Shown: positions 62,915 through 64,000 of the stretch, piece by piece | Position numbering within the stretch: position 1 is the stretch's first letter | Layout of the letters: each line of letters opens with the position of its first letter | Origin: Enterococcus pseudoavium NBRC 100491 | GTDB taxonomy: Bacteria > Bacillota > Bacilli > Lactobacillales > Enterococcaceae | Assembly (NCBI RefSeq): GCF_001544295.1 | Contig: NZ_BCQF01000005.1 | Location: 57,533 to 121,532, forward strand | DNA: 64,000 bases | Reading direction: 5' to 3' | Position numbers and translations under genes: made by a program | Notes under the pieces: generated by a model | The model's input: only the letters and a program-made list of their open reading frames with translations | What the model was told of the DNA's origin: nothing | Database searches by the model: none

Positions 62915-62950
62915 AAAAAGTGGTCAAACAAGTTAGTTTGACCGCTTTTT
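62915..62950. terminator. Bidirectional-type terminator between hydrolase gene and polysaccharide operon
   Basis: AAAAAGTGGTCAAAC and GTTTGACCGCTTTTT arms around AAGTTA, one wobble. On the minus strand it ends the NlpC/P60 gene. Confidence 0.92.
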
Positions 62951-63017
62951 GTTCTGTGAATATCTATCTTTTATTTAATATTCTTGAAGAAAATTTAAAA
63001 AGATTCTAGTGATTATT

Positions 63018-64000
63018 TTAATCTTGTGGGAACAGGTAGACCTTTGAATAGGGCGTTCCAGAATAGATGTGTGAAATTTTATTCCCATCGATTACTTGAT
63101 GCCAAAATCGATTTTCATTAGAACGGTTCCCCCAGAAAATGCCAATGTGACAGTCATAAGAAGGATCCGTAAAAACTGCCTCTAAATAAATGAGATCACC
63201 TTTTTGAGCTTTTCCGCTTCTTAACAATGCATCAATTGAGCTGAATGAATAGTATTCCGTATTGCGCGTTAAGGCATCCCGCCAATTATAAGCATTAACA
63301 TAGCCACCGTATCCTTGAGTGATACCGGAAATTCGACTCAAGTTGCCACCGCTTCGACGAGTCACACAAGCTACAAAGCCTGTACAATTCATGCCTGGAC
63401 CATAGGGATTTGCTATCCCATTTGGTACAAGAAACATTTCCGGATTATTAAAGCCCGTCAGTCGGAAGGGCGTTCCTAAATAGAAACGATCATTTTGGTG
63501 TGCATTCAGTTCATTAACGACACGTTGTCTAGTGGTCCCAAGATAGTGAGCTACGCCCCTACGTTCTCTAACAGCCCCACTATTCACGTAGCCAAACCAT
63601 TTCCCATTAGAATCATACAAGGAATAATAAGTCGAGCCGTTCATATGCTTATAATACCATTTGACTTGATACGTCTTATTAATTACAGAATTTGTTCGTG
63701 CTTTTTCCTTCCAGTTGAAATTATTCCAAATGGAGTAACCACTTTTGATGACCAGAACGGATTTATTCATTGCAAAACCAGTCCCTTGTGCACCAGTAGC
63801 TTTAGAACCATCTCGCTCGTTTAAATACCCTTGCCACTTGCCTTTATTATCATAAATAGACAAATATTTTGAGCCGTTGAAATGGTTGTAGTAGCCCGTT
63901 GCTCGATACGTTCGTTGATACAGACTCTTTGTCGAGTTCCCGCTTTTAAAACCAAAATCATTCCAAATCGTTCCACTATTTTTAGTGATCGTTACATATT
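63018..64000 (-). CDS. Secreted NlpC/P60-like peptidoglycan hydrolase, C-terminal part
   Basis: The gene enters from the right edge; the frame is open from 64000 to the stop at 63018, so the start and signal peptide lie outside. At least two surface repeats of about 80 residues are present (IWNDFGFK...YYNHFNGSKYLSIYD and IWNNFNWK...YYKHMNGSTYYSLYD), like GW/SH3-type wall-binding modules. The C-terminal ~170 residues form a Cys/His hydrolase: GPGMNCTGFVACVTRRSGG with the nucleophile cysteine and YDCHIGIFWGNRS with the histidine. It likely cuts peptide stems. Substrate bond is not determinable. Confidence 0.82.
   Translation of the reverse strand, partial: YVTITKNSGTIWNDFGFKSGNSTKSLYQRTYRATGYYNHFNGSKYLSIYDNKGKWQGYLNERDGSKATGAQGTGFAMNKSVLVIKSGYSIWNNFNWKEKARTNSVINKTYQVKWYYKHMNGSTYYSLYDSNGKWFGYVNSGAVRERRGVAHYLGTTRQRVVNELNAHQNDRFYLGTPFRLTGFNNPEMFLVPNGIANPYGPGMNCTGFVACVTRRSGGNLSRISGITQGYGGYVNAYNWRDALTRNTEYYSFSSIDALLRSGKAQKGDLIYLEAVFTDPSYDCHIGIFWGNRSNENRFWHQVIDGNKISHIYSGTPYSKVYLFPQD

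Noticed and set aside
1..64000. CRISPR arrays, tRNA or rRNA genes, insertion sequences or phage genes
   Set aside because: No spaced direct repeats, no cloverleaf-like sequence and no transposase or integrase reading was found on either strand by eye; a tRNAscan or ISfinder search was not possible.

Overview
The window reads as chromosome of a low-G+C Lactobacillales bacterium, most likely an Enterococcus or close relative such as Vagococcus or Melissococcus. Evidence: a yqeGH-yhbY-nadD-yqeK-rsfS block, a FabT-headed type II fatty-acid operon next to bgsAB-type glycolipid glucosyltransferases, ptsHI divergent from clpE, prfC, liaFSR, greA and mltG, in an order that resembles the E. faecalis chromosome from memory. 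No tRNA, rRNA, CRISPR array, prophage or intact insertion sequence was seen. Almost everything lies on the minus strand; plus-strand exceptions are clpE, a DUF1827 gene, a GNAT gene, rlmD, a DUF1189 gene and a hydroxyacid dehydrogenase.

Layout. 1-4.6 kb: ribosome assembly, NAD and nucleotide housekeeping operon. 4.6-7.9 kb: polar amino-acid ABC transporter with two paralogous binding lipoproteins, each with its own extended -10 promoter. 8.0-16.8 kb: fabT-fabH-acpP-fabD-fabG-fabF-accB-fabZ-accC-accD-accA, read right to left from a promoter overlapped by two FabT palindromes. The fabK gene found between acpP and fabD in E. faecalis is absent; a strong stem-loop sits in that gap. 16.9-17.2 kb: an orphan intrinsic terminator behind an unannotated stretch with a possible 43-residue ORF. 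17.2-21 kb: ykuJ, a beta-hydroxyacid dehydrogenase and the bgsB/bgsA glycolipid synthases. 21-25.7 kb: ptsHI and clpE, the latter with a CIRCE element and a CtsR box. 25.8-46.5 kb: mixed core genes (prfC, mutY, recX, rlmD, LCP protein, sodA, ktrA, liaFSR) plus GtrA, a GtrB-like transferase and a large GT-C-like membrane protein. 46.5-48.8 kb: greA and mltG.

48.9-62.9 kb is a surface-polysaccharide locus, visibly AT-richer than its flanks. Read right to left it contains an undecaprenyl-phosphate sugar-1-P transferase, three GT2 transferases, a TagB/TagF-like glycerophosphotransferase, a Wzy-like polymerase, a Wzx-like flippase, an unusual SDR-cytidylyltransferase fusion, a sugar epimerase, a DUF6056-like membrane protein and a GtrB-like transferase, followed by a terminator and one more DPM1-like transferase. 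This predicts a Wzx/Wzy-type polymer decorated or linked with a phospho-polyol made from a CDP-activated donor. At the right edge lies the 3' part of a secreted NlpC/P60 peptidoglycan hydrolase. Envelope functions recur throughout (lipoteichoic-acid anchor glycolipids, LCP ligase, MltG, LiaFSR stress sensing, sugar-lipid transferases).
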